A stretch of 64,000 nucleotides of DNA from Vibrio pomeroyi (GCF_024347595.1 NZ_AP025507.1:620001-684000); one strand, 5' to 3'. Counted from the stretch's first letter, positions 8,812-21,145 are shown. Numbers and translations are program-made. Notes: generated by a model from the sequence alone, not told the origin.

Positions 8812-10956
8812 GTGCCTGTAAAAGCCTTTGCAAAACAAATATCTGCTACGCGCGATCACCGTTTGTTGGCAGAGTCTCTTTTCGACTACTTGGCTAAGAT
8901 GCTTGCTCCTAAAGGGGTTGGGATATTTGCTGAGCCCATTCCGGAAAGTGATTCGTTACCCTTGTTTTGTCATGGCGAATTAACCTCTCTTGAGAATTAC
9001 CCCTCTACATTTTGGCCTTGGGTTTCACAGTTCGATACCGCAGACGGCGTGTTACCTATGGCAATCAATACCTGTAATTGGGAACACATGAAAGTGCTGG
9101 GTGGAGAGTCGTTCATCATGATGCTCGACAACGCGCCTGCCTGTAGAACTTATTTAATTGTTCAAAATTGCAATGCTGAGAAGGTAAATCAAACCTTCGA
9201 CCAAGATCTTGATGTCTTACAGCTCGCGGCTGCCCGTTGGCAATGTATTCGTGCCGAAAAGAATGCGGCGCTTGAGATAAAGCACCGAGACACACGCGAA
9301 GCACTGTACCTTGATGAGATAAAGCTACGAGAGCTGTTTGTCGAGAACATGAAACTGGTTCATCAAGTCGCGTTAGAGCTTTCTAACCCTGAATCTCTGG
9401 ATGCCTTGTACAAGGCTTCAGTTGAAGCCGTCCGTGACCGTTTAGGTTTTGATCGTGCGATCTTCATGTTGCTCGATATGAAAAAGCGTTGCTTCAGCGG
9501 CACCTATGGCACTGACGAAGCCGGTAAAACAAACAGCGAGCATCATACTCAATACGACTTGCATCAACTTGAAGCAGAATACATTGAGGCATTGTCTGAT
9601 AACCACACTAATCTCGTCATTATCGAGAATGCACCCCTATACACAGAAGGGAAGGTCGTTGGGCAAGGCTGGAACGGTATGCTTATCTTGCGTGAAGGGG
9701 ACAAACCTGTTGGCTGGATCGCCATGGATAACTACATACATCGTTCACCCATTACTAATTATCAAAAACAAATGCTTGAGTCTTTTGGTTCTCTGCTTTC
9801 TCAGATCTACATCCGTAAGCGTCAAGAGCAGAACATACGCATGTTGCATTCGAGCATGGTGGAGCTGTCTCGCTGTGACAGCGTCAGTGAAGTTTGTAAG
9901 TCCGCGGTCAGTTTTGCTATTCAGCACTTAGGCATTGACCGATTAGCGGTGTTCCTCACTGATAAAAACTGTAGCTATATGCAAGGCACGTGGGGCACTG
10001 ACATTAAAGGCGATATTGTCGATGAGTCCTACTATCGCTCTGAGCTGGTGGAGCGTGACATTGTAGCCGCCGCGCGTGCTTGTCCTAACCAAGTGGCGTT
10101 TGAAGAATCTGTCCCTATTTATCACGATTTTAATATTGTTGGCGTCGGTTGGACGGCCATGACCATGCTCACTACAAACACGGGTGAGCCGATCGCGTTT
10201 ATCGCTGCGGATAACTTGTTAACTCGTAGCCCACTAACCTCACAGCTGCGTGAAGTAATCCGTATCTTTGCTTCAAGCCTTGCTGAAGTACTACAAAGAA
10301 CCATGGCTCAAGAGGAGTTGAAGAAGCTCAATGAAACTCTGGAGCAAGAGGTCAGTAAGCGCACCCAAGAGCTAGAGTTGGCCAATGAGCAATTGGATAT
10401 CATTTCTAAACTAGACCCTCTGACACGCCTTGGAAACCGTCGTATGTTGTCGCAAGTCTTAGAAGATTTGAACTGCGATGATCAAGGTGCCTTTGCCACG
10501 CAACATGAAATTACATTTGGGTTGATCCTTGTCGACTTAGATCATTTTGGTTTGTACAACAGCGTCTATGGTCATACAGAAGGGGACGCGGCACTGCGAA
10601 CCATCGGCAAGATACTTAATGCACATGTTCATAGTGATAAGGAAACCTTCTGTCGTATTGGCGGAGAAGAGTTTATGTTGTTGATGATCGGCACTAATCA
10701 CTCTGAAACGAAGCAGCGTGCCGAGTCGATTAGAAAATGTATTGAAGAGGCGAAGATCCTACACTGCGAAAGTAGCACTAGCCCATACTTAACGGCATCG
10801 GTTGGGTATGCCTCGATAACTTCTGACCAACACCAGTTCGACTTTGATTTGTTGTATGGCAAGGCAGATAAAGCCCTGTATCAAGCCAAGGACTCGGGGC
10901 GAAATAGAATTGTCTCAGCCTTGAAGCGAAAAAAGGTCACGGTTTCAATTTCTTAG
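8812..10956 (+). CDS. Diguanylate cyclase with tandem GAF sensors (GGDEF protein)
   Basis: Predicted soluble enzyme making cyclic di-GMP from two GTP. About 714 residues: an N-terminal region without a clear domain, two GAF-like repeats (about 190-350 and 360-510, each ending with a TRSPLTS/HRSPITN-type element), a coiled-coil linker with EQEVSKRTQELELANEQLD, and a C-terminal GGDEF domain. The catalytic GGEEF is at about 617-621 and the metal/substrate motif DLDHFGLYNSVYGH upstream. No RxxD inhibitory site precedes GGEEF, so product inhibition at that site is not expected. I use GTG at 8812, preceded by GGACGGA; a TTG at 8755 in the same frame would add 19 residues but lacks a ribosome-binding site. 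Confidence 0.88.
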   Translation: MPVKAFAKQISATRDHRLLAESLFDYLAKMLAPKGVGIFAEPIPESDSLPLFCHGELTSLENYPSTFWPWVSQFDTADGVLPMAINTCNWEHMKVLGGESFIMMLDNAPACRTYLIVQNCNAEKVNQTFDQDLDVLQLAAARWQCIRAEKNAALEIKHRDTREALYLDEIKLRELFVENMKLVHQVALELSNPESLDALYKASVEAVRDRLGFDRAIFMLLDMKKRCFSGTYGTDEAGKTNSEHHTQYDLHQLEAEYIEALSDNHTNLVIIENAPLYTEGKVVGQGWNGMLILREGDKPVGWIAMDNYIHRSPITNYQKQMLESFGSLLSQIYIRKRQEQNIRMLHSSMVELSRCDSVSEVCKSAVSFAIQHLGIDRLAVFLTDKNCSYMQGTWGTDIKGDIVDESYYRSELVERDIVAAARACPNQVAFEESVPIYHDFNIVGVGWTAMTMLTTNTGEPIAFIAADNLLTRSPLTSQLREVIRIFASSLAEVLQRTMAQEELKKLNETLEQEVSKRTQELELANEQLDIISKLDPLTRLGNRRMLSQVLEDLNCDDQGAFATQHEITFGLILVDLDHFGLYNSVYGHTEGDAALRTIGKILNAHVHSDKETFCRIGGEEFMLLMIGTNHSETKQRAESIRKCIEEAKILHCESSTSPYLTASVGYASITSDQHQFDFDLLYGKADKALYQAKDSGRNRIVSALKRKKVTVSIS

Positions 10957-10992
10957 TCTGGTATCTGTTTAGCCATAACGTATAAACGAACA

Positions 10993-11030
10993 AAGCCGTG
11001 ATGCTCACAAGGTGCTCATCACGGCTTCTT
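10993..11030. terminator. Terminator between the GGDEF gene and convergent batD
   Basis: AAGCCGTGATG pairs with CATCACGGCTT across a 13-base loop, followed by CTTTTCTT. It serves the rightward GGDEF transcript and may also act on the leftward Bat operon, which ends just beyond. Confidence 0.75.
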
Positions 11031-11061
11031 TTCTTCTACCAAATTAGACTTTTCTAATTAA

Positions 11062-12741
11062 TTAAAGGGTTTCTAGTGAGCTTTTACTCGTTTTGCTAGA
11101 GATTCGCTTTGGCTTCTTGACTGTTTTGATTGCCTCAGAAGGATCCCATGATGGGTTTTTCGAGCTAGCTTCACCATAAAGGCTTTGGTTTAGCTTGCTT
11201 AGCTCGGCTTCGACAGCTTCTAACGTCTCATCACTCAAGTCTGGGTTTTCAGCTTTCCATTGCTCAGACAAGGTTCTGGTCATCACACCATCTTTCGTTT
11301 TTAGAGCTTCAATAAGCGCTTCTGCTGTATCTGATTGACGTTCAATAGTGTGTGTTGGTTTTGTCGTTACACCGCGGCGTGACCAGAAGTAGAAAGCCAT
11401 TGCTGAGCTGAGCAACCATAAGACAGCGAATAGCGCGGTCAGATAAGGCCAGAACCCCGGGCTATCAACCGTCACAACCGTCGGGCTGACTTGTTGGGCT
11501 GGCGGTGTTGTGACTGGTGGTGTGCTCGATGTCGCACGGTCACTTGCCTTTACCGCTAACTCTAGCCCAAGCGCTTTACTGGTTTGTTCAGACTGTGAAT
11601 CGGTGTTGAACCAAGCTTGAGAGACCTCCGGAAGCGAGATATTTCCTGCCTCTTTCGGGATCAAGACCTGCTTGTAAACCACCACTGCATCGCCGGACTG
11701 CGTTGTGCCAAATTGCGGCTTCTCTTCATAAACACGAACCGATTTAGGGTAGGTGATATTCAGCTTCGGCAGTTGGTGCTGGGTTAGGTTGCTAGCCGTC
11801 ATAGTAATGGTACGAGTTAACGAATCACCCGCTTCCATTTCAATAGTTTGGTTGTCGCTTTCTAAACCATTGCTATTTCCCAGTTCATTTCCTTGGCTAT
11901 CTGACCATTTTTGAATCAACTTGAAGTTCGATGTTGGTAACCACTCACCTTGGTAGTCTTTTGGCACCTCTTTGACGGTTACATCTAGGGTTTCAACGGG
12001 AGTGTCGAGTTGGAACAATCGCGTTGTACTGGAGTTGTTGGTTGAGTAAACAACGGCTCCAGTCAGCTTCGGCCCATTTAGCTTAAACTGTCCCGCTTTT
12101 TGTGAAGAGATACGGAAAGACTGTTGAACGACCGTCACTTCTTGTCCATTGAGGACATCTTGAAATTGCTTTGATTCACCAATAGGCTCCACCTCTAAGC
12201 CCTGCGAGCTCGGTGGCGCTATTTTAGGAGCTTGCAATCTTCTTGGGTCAGCTTTTATGATGAGTTTTACATCAAGCTCAGCGACTTCTTGTGGATATAG
12301 CGAGTCTTTACTCAGATTAAGCTGGAACTCAGCCATATCATGTTGAGTAGGTGCAGCTTTATTAACGGCAACATTGATGGTGATTGGCTTGGTTTTTGCC
12401 CCTTCAATATCGAAGCTAGGGATCTGAACCTTGCCCAAACGAAGGGGCGCAAGGCTGATGTTCCATTCACTTGACACCGAACGGCTACCATTGACGATTC
12501 GCATCGACGTGCCAAAGCTTGGTGTACTGACATAGAAATCCTTCTGGAGCGCCGTTAGATCAAGAGCATCAGAAGAGACCTTTTCATCGGTCGCGACTCT
12601 AAGTAGGAATACTTGATCTTTGGTGACACTGTTTTGTGAGACGCTCGCGACGGCAGTCGCCGCCAATGCCGAAAAGGACGAGAAAGCGCCTAACAGCAGC
12701 GTTAGGAGTATGGATAAAAATGGCTTGTTAAGAAATCGCAT
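11062..12741 (-). CDS. batD: BatD-like periplasmic/membrane protein
   Basis: Last gene of the MoxR/VWA operon. About 559 residues: a signal peptide (about 1-28), a large beta-rich extracytoplasmic region with Ig-like repeats, one transmembrane helix near residue 435 (WPYLTALFAVLWLLSSAMAF) and a short basic/acidic cytoplasmic tail. This architecture matches BatD ('oxygen tolerance') proteins. I use the ATG at 12741, three bases after the upstream stop. A GTG at 12750 overlapping the previous gene is possible, since no strong Shine-Dalgarno marks either. Function is inferred from the operon: envelope stress or chaperone-like roles are proposed for this family. Confidence 0.82.
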   Translation of the reverse strand: MRFLNKPFLSILLTLLLGAFSSFSALAATAVASVSQNSVTKDQVFLLRVATDEKVSSDALDLTALQKDFYVSTPSFGTSMRIVNGSRSVSSEWNISLAPLRLGKVQIPSFDIEGAKTKPITINVAVNKAAPTQHDMAEFQLNLSKDSLYPQEVAELDVKLIIKADPRRLQAPKIAPPSSQGLEVEPIGESKQFQDVLNGQEVTVVQQSFRISSQKAGQFKLNGPKLTGAVVYSTNNSSTTRLFQLDTPVETLDVTVKEVPKDYQGEWLPTSNFKLIQKWSDSQGNELGNSNGLESDNQTIEMEAGDSLTRTITMTASNLTQHQLPKLNITYPKSVRVYEEKPQFGTTQSGDAVVVYKQVLIPKEAGNISLPEVSQAWFNTDSQSEQTSKALGLELAVKASDRATSSTPPVTTPPAQQVSPTVVTVDSPGFWPYLTALFAVLWLLSSAMAFYFWSRRGVTTKPTHTIERQSDTAEALIEALKTKDGVMTRTLSEQWKAENPDLSDETLEAVEAELSKLNQSLYGEASSKNPSWDPSEAIKTVKKPKRISSKTSKSSLETL

Positions 12742-12743
12742 GG

Positions 12744-14697
<1,954 letters not shown>

Positions 14698-14705
<8 letters not shown>

Positions 14706-15690
14706 TGTTTCTCCTAATGGCTAACAGCATAAATGCGAAGAACATGGCAGCAGACAAAGGCCATACGAACCACTCTTGTTGTGGTCGCCAAACCTTGGTG
14801 GCATTTGTCACAGGTTCTAACTGGTTAATGGTGTCGTAAATCGTTGCCAGCTCTTTGCTGTCGCGCGCTCGGAAGTATTGACCGCCAGTGCGTTTGGCAA
14901 TTTCCATTAGCGTGCGTTCATCTAGATCTTGAGCGGTGTTTACTTTACGAGTCATGAAGAACTCTTTAACCATCATCTCGCCTGCGCCAACCCCGACGGT
15001 GTAGATGGTTGCGTTGTACTTCTTGGCTATATCTGCGGCCTCTAGTGGGTCTAACACCCCAGCGGTATTACTGCCGTCGCTGAGTAGTACCATCACACGT
15101 TGAGGCGCATCACTATCAACAAAGGTCTTGGTCGCCAGGCCAATGCCGTCGCCAATCGCGGTTTGATTGCCGATCAGTCTTAGGACGGCTTGATTGAGTT
15201 GCTGTGACAGCGTGTCTCTGTCCAAAGTCAAAGGTGTTTGTAGGTAGGCATGATCGGCAAAGAGTACCAAACCAACTCGGTCGCCTTTACGGCGCTCAAT
15301 AAAGTCACTCAACACATGTTTGACTGCCGATAATCGGTCGATGTATTCACCATTGAACTGCATGTCCTCTTGGCTCATCGAATAGGAGAGGTCGACAACC
15401 AACATCAAGTCACGGTGCTTGGGTTGAAACTCCACCGGTTCGCCATACCAAACGGGGCGTGCGAGTGCTGTCACCAATAAAAGCCAGATAATGACGGACA
15501 AGGCTTTTGGTAAGCGAGTGCTTGGTGTTTTGGTATTACCGTCCTCTGGCAGAAATGGAAGCTTAAGAGCGCTACTTGATTCTGCCTTAGGCGAGAACAA
15601 GTAAACGAGAAACGGCAGTGGTGCGAGGAAAAACATCCACCACCAAACGAACTCAATGTTGAGTAAGCTCGTGTGTAAAAGATCAGTCAT
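14698..15690 (-). CDS. batA: BatA-like membrane protein with von Willebrand A domain
   Basis: About 330 residues: two N-terminal hydrophobic helices (about 15-30 and 58-75), a VWA domain with intact MIDAS DLSYSMS and a conserved threonine/DGSNT segment (LLSDGSNTAGV), and a C-terminal transmembrane helix. This matches BatA-type VWA proteins thought to face the periplasm and bind a metal-dependent partner. I chose ATG at 15690, preceded by GCGAGGTCG. The frame opens further upstream (to 15744) but those residues have no ribosome-binding site and would overlap the upstream gene by 62 bp. The chosen start overlaps DUF4381 by eight bases, implying translational coupling. Confidence 0.87.
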
Positions 15691-16168
15691 AACGACCTCG
15701 CTTTGGAGGAAGGGCTTTACGAAGCCATGTTTCGCAGTCATCAACCAATTGCTGTTGAACCTTTAGCTGATCGTCATTCATTGAAGTTGGATCTTGATAG
15801 AGCGACTGCTGCCACTGGGATTGTTTTTCTACAAATAACGGCTTTTTCAGCTGCGTGTCTAAGAATTTCAACCAATCATCACCCGCAAGGCCTGCTACTT
15901 TCTCACGTGGGAAGTAGCTCAATGCTGCTTGACGAAGGATGCGTTGTGCTTCGCTAGGTGATAAGCGCTTTGAAGGCTGATTATTGTTGAAGTAAGACAG
16001 CGCTTCTTGCTTCGCCTGTTGATTGTTTTTTCTGCGTTTGAGAATAAAAAACACCAAGGCAATCAGGATAATGGCTGTGATAATTACGGCCCACCAACCC
16101 CATGCCAAAGGCCACCATGTTGGTGCGTCTGGTGCAATAACAGGGCTTAAATCTAAGGGCTGCTTCAT
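15683..16168 (-). CDS. DUF4381 membrane protein of the MoxR/VWA operon
   Basis: 161 residues: a short Pro/Trp-rich N-terminus (PDAPTWWPLAWGWW), one transmembrane helix (about 28-46), a basic KRRKNN stop-transfer and a cytoplasmic helical domain. This fits DUF4381, regularly found between DUF58 and VWA genes in Bat-type operons. The start ATG at 16168 overlaps the stop of DUF58 (ATGA), with AGGAGCTC upstream. Its biochemical role is unknown. Confidence 0.85.
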   Translation of the reverse strand: MKQPLDLSPVIAPDAPTWWPLAWGWWAVIITAIILIALVFFILKRRKNNQQAKQEALSYFNNNQPSKRLSPSEAQRILRQAALSYFPREKVAGLAGDDWLKFLDTQLKKPLFVEKQSQWQQSLYQDPTSMNDDQLKVQQQLVDDCETWLRKALPPKRGRYD

Positions 16169-17091
16169 GACTGAGCTCCTGATATCTGGCTCATTAATGG
16201 CTGTGCACTCGACAGTGAGCTATAGGGTATCGCGAGAGATAACCCCATCTTTTGTAGCTGTTGCTGCTTGGTCGAGAAGGCATGGTTGAGCTTTTCCTTT
16301 TCTTTATTAGAGGAGAAGTTGAACCACTGTGTTTTACTGCCATCGGTAACTTGTTTCGAGCCTTTATAGGTCGTTTGACCTTGCTCTAGAGGGTCGTAAA
16401 AATGTACCAGACGTACTCTGTTGTGCCTGCGAATTTGACTGATAAGTGAGTAATCACTTTCTTGGTAGCGCACAAAGTCACTGAGCATAATGATATCGCT
16501 CCCTTTCGGGCAAAGCTGGTGCAGAGATTTCAGTCCATGCTCTAAAGTCGTGTCACTATGATTGTCGTGATTAGTCAGCGCTGCGTTATTGATTTCTATG
16601 ACTTTTTGCAAAATACGTAGCGGAGCGTGGTTGCTAGCACTGGGTTTAATCTCAAGGATCTCTTTGCCCGTATCAATCACAGCACCAATTCGGTCTTTTT
16701 GAGCTACGGTTAACCAGCATAGCTGGCTAGCAAAGTGTGCAAGTTGAACCGATTTCAGCAATAAGGTTGAGCCGAAAATCATGCTGCTTGAGAGGTCCAA
16801 GAACAAAATGACAGGTTGCTCTCTTTCTTCAGAGAACAGCTTAGTATGCGCCTTGCCTGTTCTTGCTGTTACTCGCCAGTCAATGCTGCGAATGTCATCG
16901 CCTGCTTGGTACTGACGAACTTCCGAGAAATTCATCCCGCGCCCTTTGCGGTTGCTCTCGTGTTGGCCATTAAGCTGTGACCAGAGGCTTTTCGCCGGAG
17001 GCAACCATCGAACAGACTGCGCCTTGTATTGCAGCAACTCATCCAGATTCAGCATCACGCCGTCACTGTGGTTTGGTAGTTGATTATTCAT
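16165..17091 (-). CDS. DUF58 (VWA-like) protein
   Basis: About 308 residues, no signal peptide or membrane segment. It carries the DUF58 hallmark block: NFSEVRQYQAGDDIRSIDWR followed by TARTGKAHTKLFSEEREQPV, then a VWA-like strand with LDLSSSM. DUF58 proteins are cytoplasmic partners of MoxR ATPases. I use ATG at 17091, preceded by TAGGGATA; a TTG at 17115 would overlap moxR by 14 bases. Confidence 0.9.
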   Translation of the reverse strand: MNNQLPNHSDGVMLNLDELLQYKAQSVRWLPPAKSLWSQLNGQHESNRKGRGMNFSEVRQYQAGDDIRSIDWRVTARTGKAHTKLFSEEREQPVILFLDLSSSMIFGSTLLLKSVQLAHFASQLCWLTVAQKDRIGAVIDTGKEILEIKPSASNHAPLRILQKVIEINNAALTNHDNHSDTTLEHGLKSLHQLCPKGSDIIMLSDFVRYQESDYSLISQIRRHNRVRLVHFYDPLEQGQTTYKGSKQVTDGSKTQWFNFSSNKEKEKLNHAFSTKQQQLQKMGLSLAIPYSSLSSAQPLMSQISGAQS

Positions 17092-17101
17092 GCGCGTATC
17101 C

Positions 17102-18058
17102 CTATGCGCTACCAACCAGTGAAATAAGGTGTGCGATCACTTGGTTTGCAGTGACACCTTCAGCTTGTGCGTGGTAGCTACGAAGTAGGCGGTGACGCAG
17201 TACAGGGAATGCCATCGCTTGAACGTCTTGTGGAGTAACATAGTCGCGGCCAGCAAGCCAAGCGTGCGCACGAGCACAGCGGTCTAGGGCAATCGTTGCA
17301 CGCGGGCTAACACCCATATCCAGCCATTGATCAAGTTGGTCGCTGTATTGCTTAGGTTGGCGAGTCGCCATAACCAGTCTGATGATGTATTGCTCAATGG
17401 TGTCTGCCATGTGAATATTGAGTACTTCTTGGCGTGCTTCAAAAATCGTCTGCTGAGATATCTCTTGTGGCTGAGCTGATTCATTACCTTGAGCTTCACC
17501 GCGGTTGAGTCGCAGGATCTCAAGCTCACTCTCCATATCTGGGTATTCAACTTCTAGGTGTAGTAGGAATCGGTCTAGTTGGGCTTCTGGCAGTGGGTAT
17601 GTGCCTTCTTGCTCAATCGGGTTCTGTGTTGCCATGACCAAAAATAGTTCAGGCAGAGCATAGGTTTTTCGACCTGCAGTGACTTGTTTTTCTGCCATCG
17701 CTTCTAACATTGCGGCTTGTACTTTCGCCGGAGCACGGTTGATCTCATCCGCTAGAATGAGCGAGTTGAAAATCGGGCCAGATTGGAAGGTGAACTCCCC
17801 GGTCTCTGGTCGGAAAATATCGGTACCCGTTAAGTCAGCAGGCAGTAAGTCAGGCGTAAATTGAATACGGTGGAAATCCCCCTCAACACAGTCTGCCAGT
17901 GATTTTACGGCGCGAGTTTTCGCTAAACCTGGAGGCCCTTCAACAAGGATATGACCATCCGCCAACAGCGCGATCATCAGCTGTTTAACAAGCTCTTGTT
18001 GACCAATGATTTGAGACTCTAAATAGTTTTGAAGGACTTCGAAATTTGTTTTGTGCAT
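17102..18058 (-). CDS. moxR: MoxR-family AAA+ ATPase
   Basis: First gene of the six-gene operon. The 318 residues carry Walker A GPPGLAKT (41-48), Walker B LILADEINRAP (about 100-110), sensor 1 MATQNPIEQEGTYPLPEAQ and a C-terminal lid with the arginine-rich PRATIALDRCARA segment. MoxR ATPases act as chaperones with VWA proteins, and the order moxR - DUF58 - DUF4381 - VWA - VWA/TPR - batD matches that class. The promoter should lie in the gap upstream, 18059-18515. Confidence 0.93.
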   Translation of the reverse strand: MHKTNFEVLQNYLESQIIGQQELVKQLMIALLADGHILVEGPPGLAKTRAVKSLADCVEGDFHRIQFTPDLLPADLTGTDIFRPETGEFTFQSGPIFNSLILADEINRAPAKVQAAMLEAMAEKQVTAGRKTYALPELFLVMATQNPIEQEGTYPLPEAQLDRFLLHLEVEYPDMESELEILRLNRGEAQGNESAQPQEISQQTIFEARQEVLNIHMADTIEQYIIRLVMATRQPKQYSDQLDQWLDMGVSPRATIALDRCARAHAWLAGRDYVTPQDVQAMAFPVLRHRLLRSYHAQAEGVTANQVIAHLISLVGSA

Positions 18059-18515
18059 TTTGGACTCTCTGGGTATCCATTTGATTTTTATTTTGAGTAT
18101 TGGTCACTTATCCGTAGCAAAAAGTTCCAGTACATCTGCGTAATTTATTTTTTCAAATTTGGAATGATTTACAAGTAGTTAGATAAAAGCACCACTCGAT
18201 TATGATTTTTACCATATCAACTGGTTTTTACATACTAAAGCTCAAAAGGAGGGTGCTCGTGAGAATTAGGTGAAATCTCAATGCTCAGATAATAAAAACA
18301 AATACCAAGCCTTCCTGCATTTGCCCAGTTAATAGCACCTCGGCTAAGTTAATTTAGTTGTTACATCGAATTTGCAAATTTTTGCGAGAATCCTCTCTAG
18401 TTTTATTGGTTGTGGTCGATACATAACTTAGATTGTGCACTTCTGATTGGGGTGCACTAAAAAAGTCCTGTTCAGGGTACACAAATAACGAGCGATTCTT
18501 TTTGAAGGTCCAAAT
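18059..18515. other. Divergent intergenic region, moxR / chemoreceptor
   Basis: 457 bp between divergent genes. It is AT-rich; an AAAGGAGGGTG stretch near 18244 is not followed by a plausible gene. Both promoters are expected here. No operator or riboswitch could be recognised. Confidence 0.35.
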
Positions 18516-20432
18516 ATGTTGAAAACTAACTCTCTGAGTATTAAGCAAAAGGTAGTACTGGGTATTACTTTTGCGGTTCTTGCCTCTACGGTTATTGTTG
18601 GCGCGATGGCGCAGCAACAAGCAAGAGATGTCTTGAGTCATCGATTGGTTGATATTGAACTTCCTGGGATGCTTGAGCGAATCAATGGCGAAATTGACCG
18701 TGAAGTCTCTCAACTGTTGTTAGCGGCGGAGCAAATTGCGTCAAATGAATTCATCTCTGATGCGATTGAATCGACAGATCGCGACCCTGCACTAGAGAAC
18801 AAGTTAGTTAGACAACTGAACAACGTTCGTAACCAATATCAGTTAAACGATGCTTCAGTAGCGAACCGTCAAACGGCTTACTACTGGAACCAAAATGGTT
18901 TCCTACGTCAGTTAAACCAACAGCAAGATGGTTGGTTCTTTGGCTTCACGCAATCTGGACAACCAACCATGGTGAGTATGTTCCAAGAAGCCAATGGTGA
19001 AGTGAAAATGTTCGCTAACTACCAACAGCCTTCTGGTTTAGCGATGTCTGGTCTATCAAAATCGATGGACGACATGGTGAGCCTTCTTAATGGCTTCAAG
19101 ATTGAAAATACTGGTTTTGTATTTTTAACGGATAGCCAAGGTGAGGTACAAATTCACCGCGAGCGCTCGCGCAGTGATTCTTCACTTCAGCAACTTTACG
19201 GTCCTCAATCAAGTCAGCTTTTGAACAAGTCAGGCTTCAACCTGATTACTACAGAAAGCCAGGGCCAAGAGCTGTTCGTGGCAAGTTTATATGTGTCGTC
19301 GATGGACTGGTTTGTTATTGGTGTAGTACCAACAGGCGAAGTATTTGCTGAGCTAGATGAGACGGCACAAAAGATGCTGATCATGACTGCGGTTGTTGCG
19401 CTAGTGTTCATCCTAATGGGCGTAGTGCTAGCAAACAGTATTACACAGCCAATTAAACTACTGGCTAAACGCTTTGGTGACCTAGGTGAAGGCGACGGTG
19501 ACCTTGCACAGCGTATCGAAGTGAAAGGTAACGATGAAATCGCGCAGCTTTCAAAAGGCTTCAACGGATTCATTGAAAAGATTCACGAGTCGATGAAAGA
19601 GGTGTGTTCAACAAGCCAAGCGCTTCAAGTGGCAGCAGAGAGCGTTTCTAACAAAGCGCACATCACCCACGACAACAGCCAAGAGCAACGTGATCAAACC
19701 CTTCAAGTGGTGGCGGCAATCAACCAAATGGGTATGACCATCAGTGAGATTGCATCAAACGCGGCAACAGCAGCAGAAACAGCAACACAAGCCTCGGGTA
19801 ATACTGAAGTAGGTCGTTCTGTTGTGAACAAAGCAAAAGACGCGATCAGCCGTTTAGCTCAAGACATCGAAAGCACAGGCCAAGTGGTTGAGCAGCTTGC
19901 TTCAACAACGCAAGACATTGGCTCTATTCTGGGTGTTATCCGTGATATTTCAGAGCAAACCAACTTGCTTGCACTGAACGCCGCGATTGAAGCCGCACGT
20001 GCCGGTGAGCAAGGTCGTGGTTTTGCCGTGGTAGCAGATGAAGTACGTAACCTAGCAAGCCGTACTGCAGATTCAACGGAGGAGATTCAGAAGATGATCA
20101 ACCAACTGCAAAGCGATGCGAAAGATGCGGTAACGGCAATGAGTACAGGTAAGGTTATTACCCTTGAGGGTGTATCAGCATCGGATGAAGCGGTAGACGT
20201 ACTGGGTGGTATCTCAGACCGTATCGTTGATATTACCGACCGTAACACGCAAGTTGCTACGGCAACGGAAGAGCAATCGACTGTAGTTCACACCATCAAC
20301 CAAAACATTGAAGAGATCAACGCGATCAACGAAGTGACGACGGGTACCGCTGAGCAACTTGCAGAAGCGAGCCAAGAGCTTCGAGACCTTTCTTCTCGTC
20401 TGGATAAGATGGTTGGTTCATTCAAGCTTTAA
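18516..20432 (+). CDS. Methyl-accepting chemotaxis protein (Cache-type sensor)
   Basis: 638-residue chemoreceptor: TM1 (about 12-30), a periplasmic sensor of about 250 residues whose pattern ([40 protein letters not shown]) is that of a double-Cache domain, TM2 (about 287-307), HAMP and a cytoplasmic signalling domain. The invariant tip is [20 protein letters not shown] followed by [12 protein letters not shown]. The start is ATG at 18516, with GAAGGTCC upstream. Cache receptors of this kind often bind amino acids or small carboxylates; the ligand here is not predictable. The stop codon falls in an 8-bp tandem repeat. Confidence 0.92.
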   Translation: MLKTNSLSIKQKVVLGITFAVLASTVIVGAMAQQQARDVLSHRLVDIELPGMLERINGEIDREVSQLLLAAEQIASNEFISDAIESTDRDPALENKLVRQLNNVRNQYQLNDASVANRQTAYYWNQNGFLRQLNQQQDGWFFGFTQSGQPTMVSMFQEANGEVKMFANYQQPSGLAMSGLSKSMDDMVSLLNGFKIENTGFVFLTDSQGEVQIHRERSRSDSSLQQLYGPQSSQLLNKSGFNLITTESQGQELFVASLYVSSMDWFVIGVVPTGEVFAELDETAQKMLIMTAVVALVFILMGVVLANSITQPIKLLAKRFGDLGEGDGDLAQRIEVKGNDEIAQLSKGFNGFIEKIHESMKEVCSTSQALQVAAESVSNKAHITHDNSQEQRDQTLQVVAAINQMGMTISEIASNAATAAETATQASGNTEVGRSVVNKAKDAISRLAQDIESTGQVVEQLASTTQDIGSILGVIRDISEQTNLLALNAAIEAARAGEQGRGFAVVADEVRNLASRTADSTEEIQKMINQLQSDAKDAVTAMSTGKVITLEGVSASDEAVDVLGGISDRIVDITDRNTQVATATEEQSTVVHTINQNIEEINAINEVTTGTAEQLAEASQELRDLSSRLDKMVGSFKL

Positions 20433-20469
20433 TTCTTTAATTCTTTAATTCTTTAATTCTTTAATTCTT
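20430..20469 (+). repeat. Perfect 8-bp tandem repeat, 5 copies
   Basis: TAATTCTT is repeated five times. The first copy supplies the TAA stop of the chemoreceptor gene. Two related AAGCTTTAAT elements follow within 30 bp. Copy-number change would not alter the protein because the stop is in the first unit. Confidence 0.95.
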
Positions 20470-20535
20470 TAAGCTTTAATATCTTAAGCTTTAATACCTT
20501 AGGTCATAGCATGGCTTAGATGGTTACATCGACTA

Positions 20536-20573
20536 AGAGCTGGACTCATTTAATCGTGAATCCAGCTCTTTTT
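20536..20573 (+). terminator. Terminator after the chemoreceptor gene
   Basis: AAGAGCTGGA pairs with TCCAGCTCTT across a loop of about 15 bases, followed by a T-run. It is about 100 bp after the stop codon. Confidence 0.8.
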
Positions 20574-20702
20574 GTGTTGTGGTTTTGTTCTCTTCTAATT
20601 GACCTTAGCTTGATCTGGTTTCGGGCTTTAAACTCAATCCCCCTAGCATCACAGGGCGTAAATGAGTAAAATCTGATTAGGTTTAATATTTAGGTAAGTA
20701 TC

Positions 20703-20903
20703 ATGAGCGATTTTGAAAAAGAACTAGAGCAGATGACTCAAGAGATGGGCGATGAGCCAGAGGTAAAACTGCCATCACTTGAAGAGCAAAAAGCGATCGT
20801 TGCTGAATTTAAGCGACTAGAAGCGGAAGGCAAACTGACTCCAGAAGTGTTAGAAAAGCATTTTGGCCAGTTCAACAAAAAAAGTGATACACCAATCCAC
20901 TAA
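20703..20903 (+). CDS. Small acidic conserved protein of unknown function
   Basis: 66 residues with no signal peptide or membrane segment, rich in Glu/Lys and predicted largely helical (EKELEQMTQEMGDE, then LEEQKAIVAEFKRLEAEGKL). The ATG at 20703 has only a weak TAGGTAAG upstream, but the gene has its own terminator about 90 bp downstream and is flanked by terminators on both sides, so it looks like a monocistronic unit. I do not recognise a family with certainty. Confidence 0.7.
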   Translation: MSDFEKELEQMTQEMGDEPEVKLPSLEEQKAIVAEFKRLEAEGKLTPEVLEKHFGQFNKKSDTPIH

Positions 20904-20990
20904 GCTTGAGACACGTCCTCTCTTTTAAGTAATGGTTTTGAGTGACGGTTTGAAGCGATTGGTTGAGCCGAGGCTCTAACTGAACAGATA

Positions 20991-21018
20991 AAGGTCTAGC
21001 GCATGCTAGGCCTTTTTT
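20991..21018 (+). terminator. Terminator of the small acidic protein gene
   Basis: Stem AAGGTCTAGC / GCTAGGCCTT (one G-T wobble) with GCAT loop and a T-run on the plus strand. Confidence 0.85.
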
Positions 21019-21081
21019 ATTGTCTGTCGATAATGTGCCAGTCAAAGCAATGCGTGTTACTGATTAAGACCTTACAGAAAG

Positions 21082-21111
21082 AAAAATCCCCCTTACAAGG
21101 TAAGAGGGATT
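21082..21111 (-). terminator. Terminator downstream of malK
   Basis: AATCCCCCTTAC pairs with GTAAGAGGGATT (one mismatch) around AAG. Read leftward it is followed by TTTTTCTTTC, so it ends the malK transcript. Confidence 0.8.
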
Positions 21112-21145
21112 GAATTTGGACAGTTATCGATTAACAGTGAGTCGC

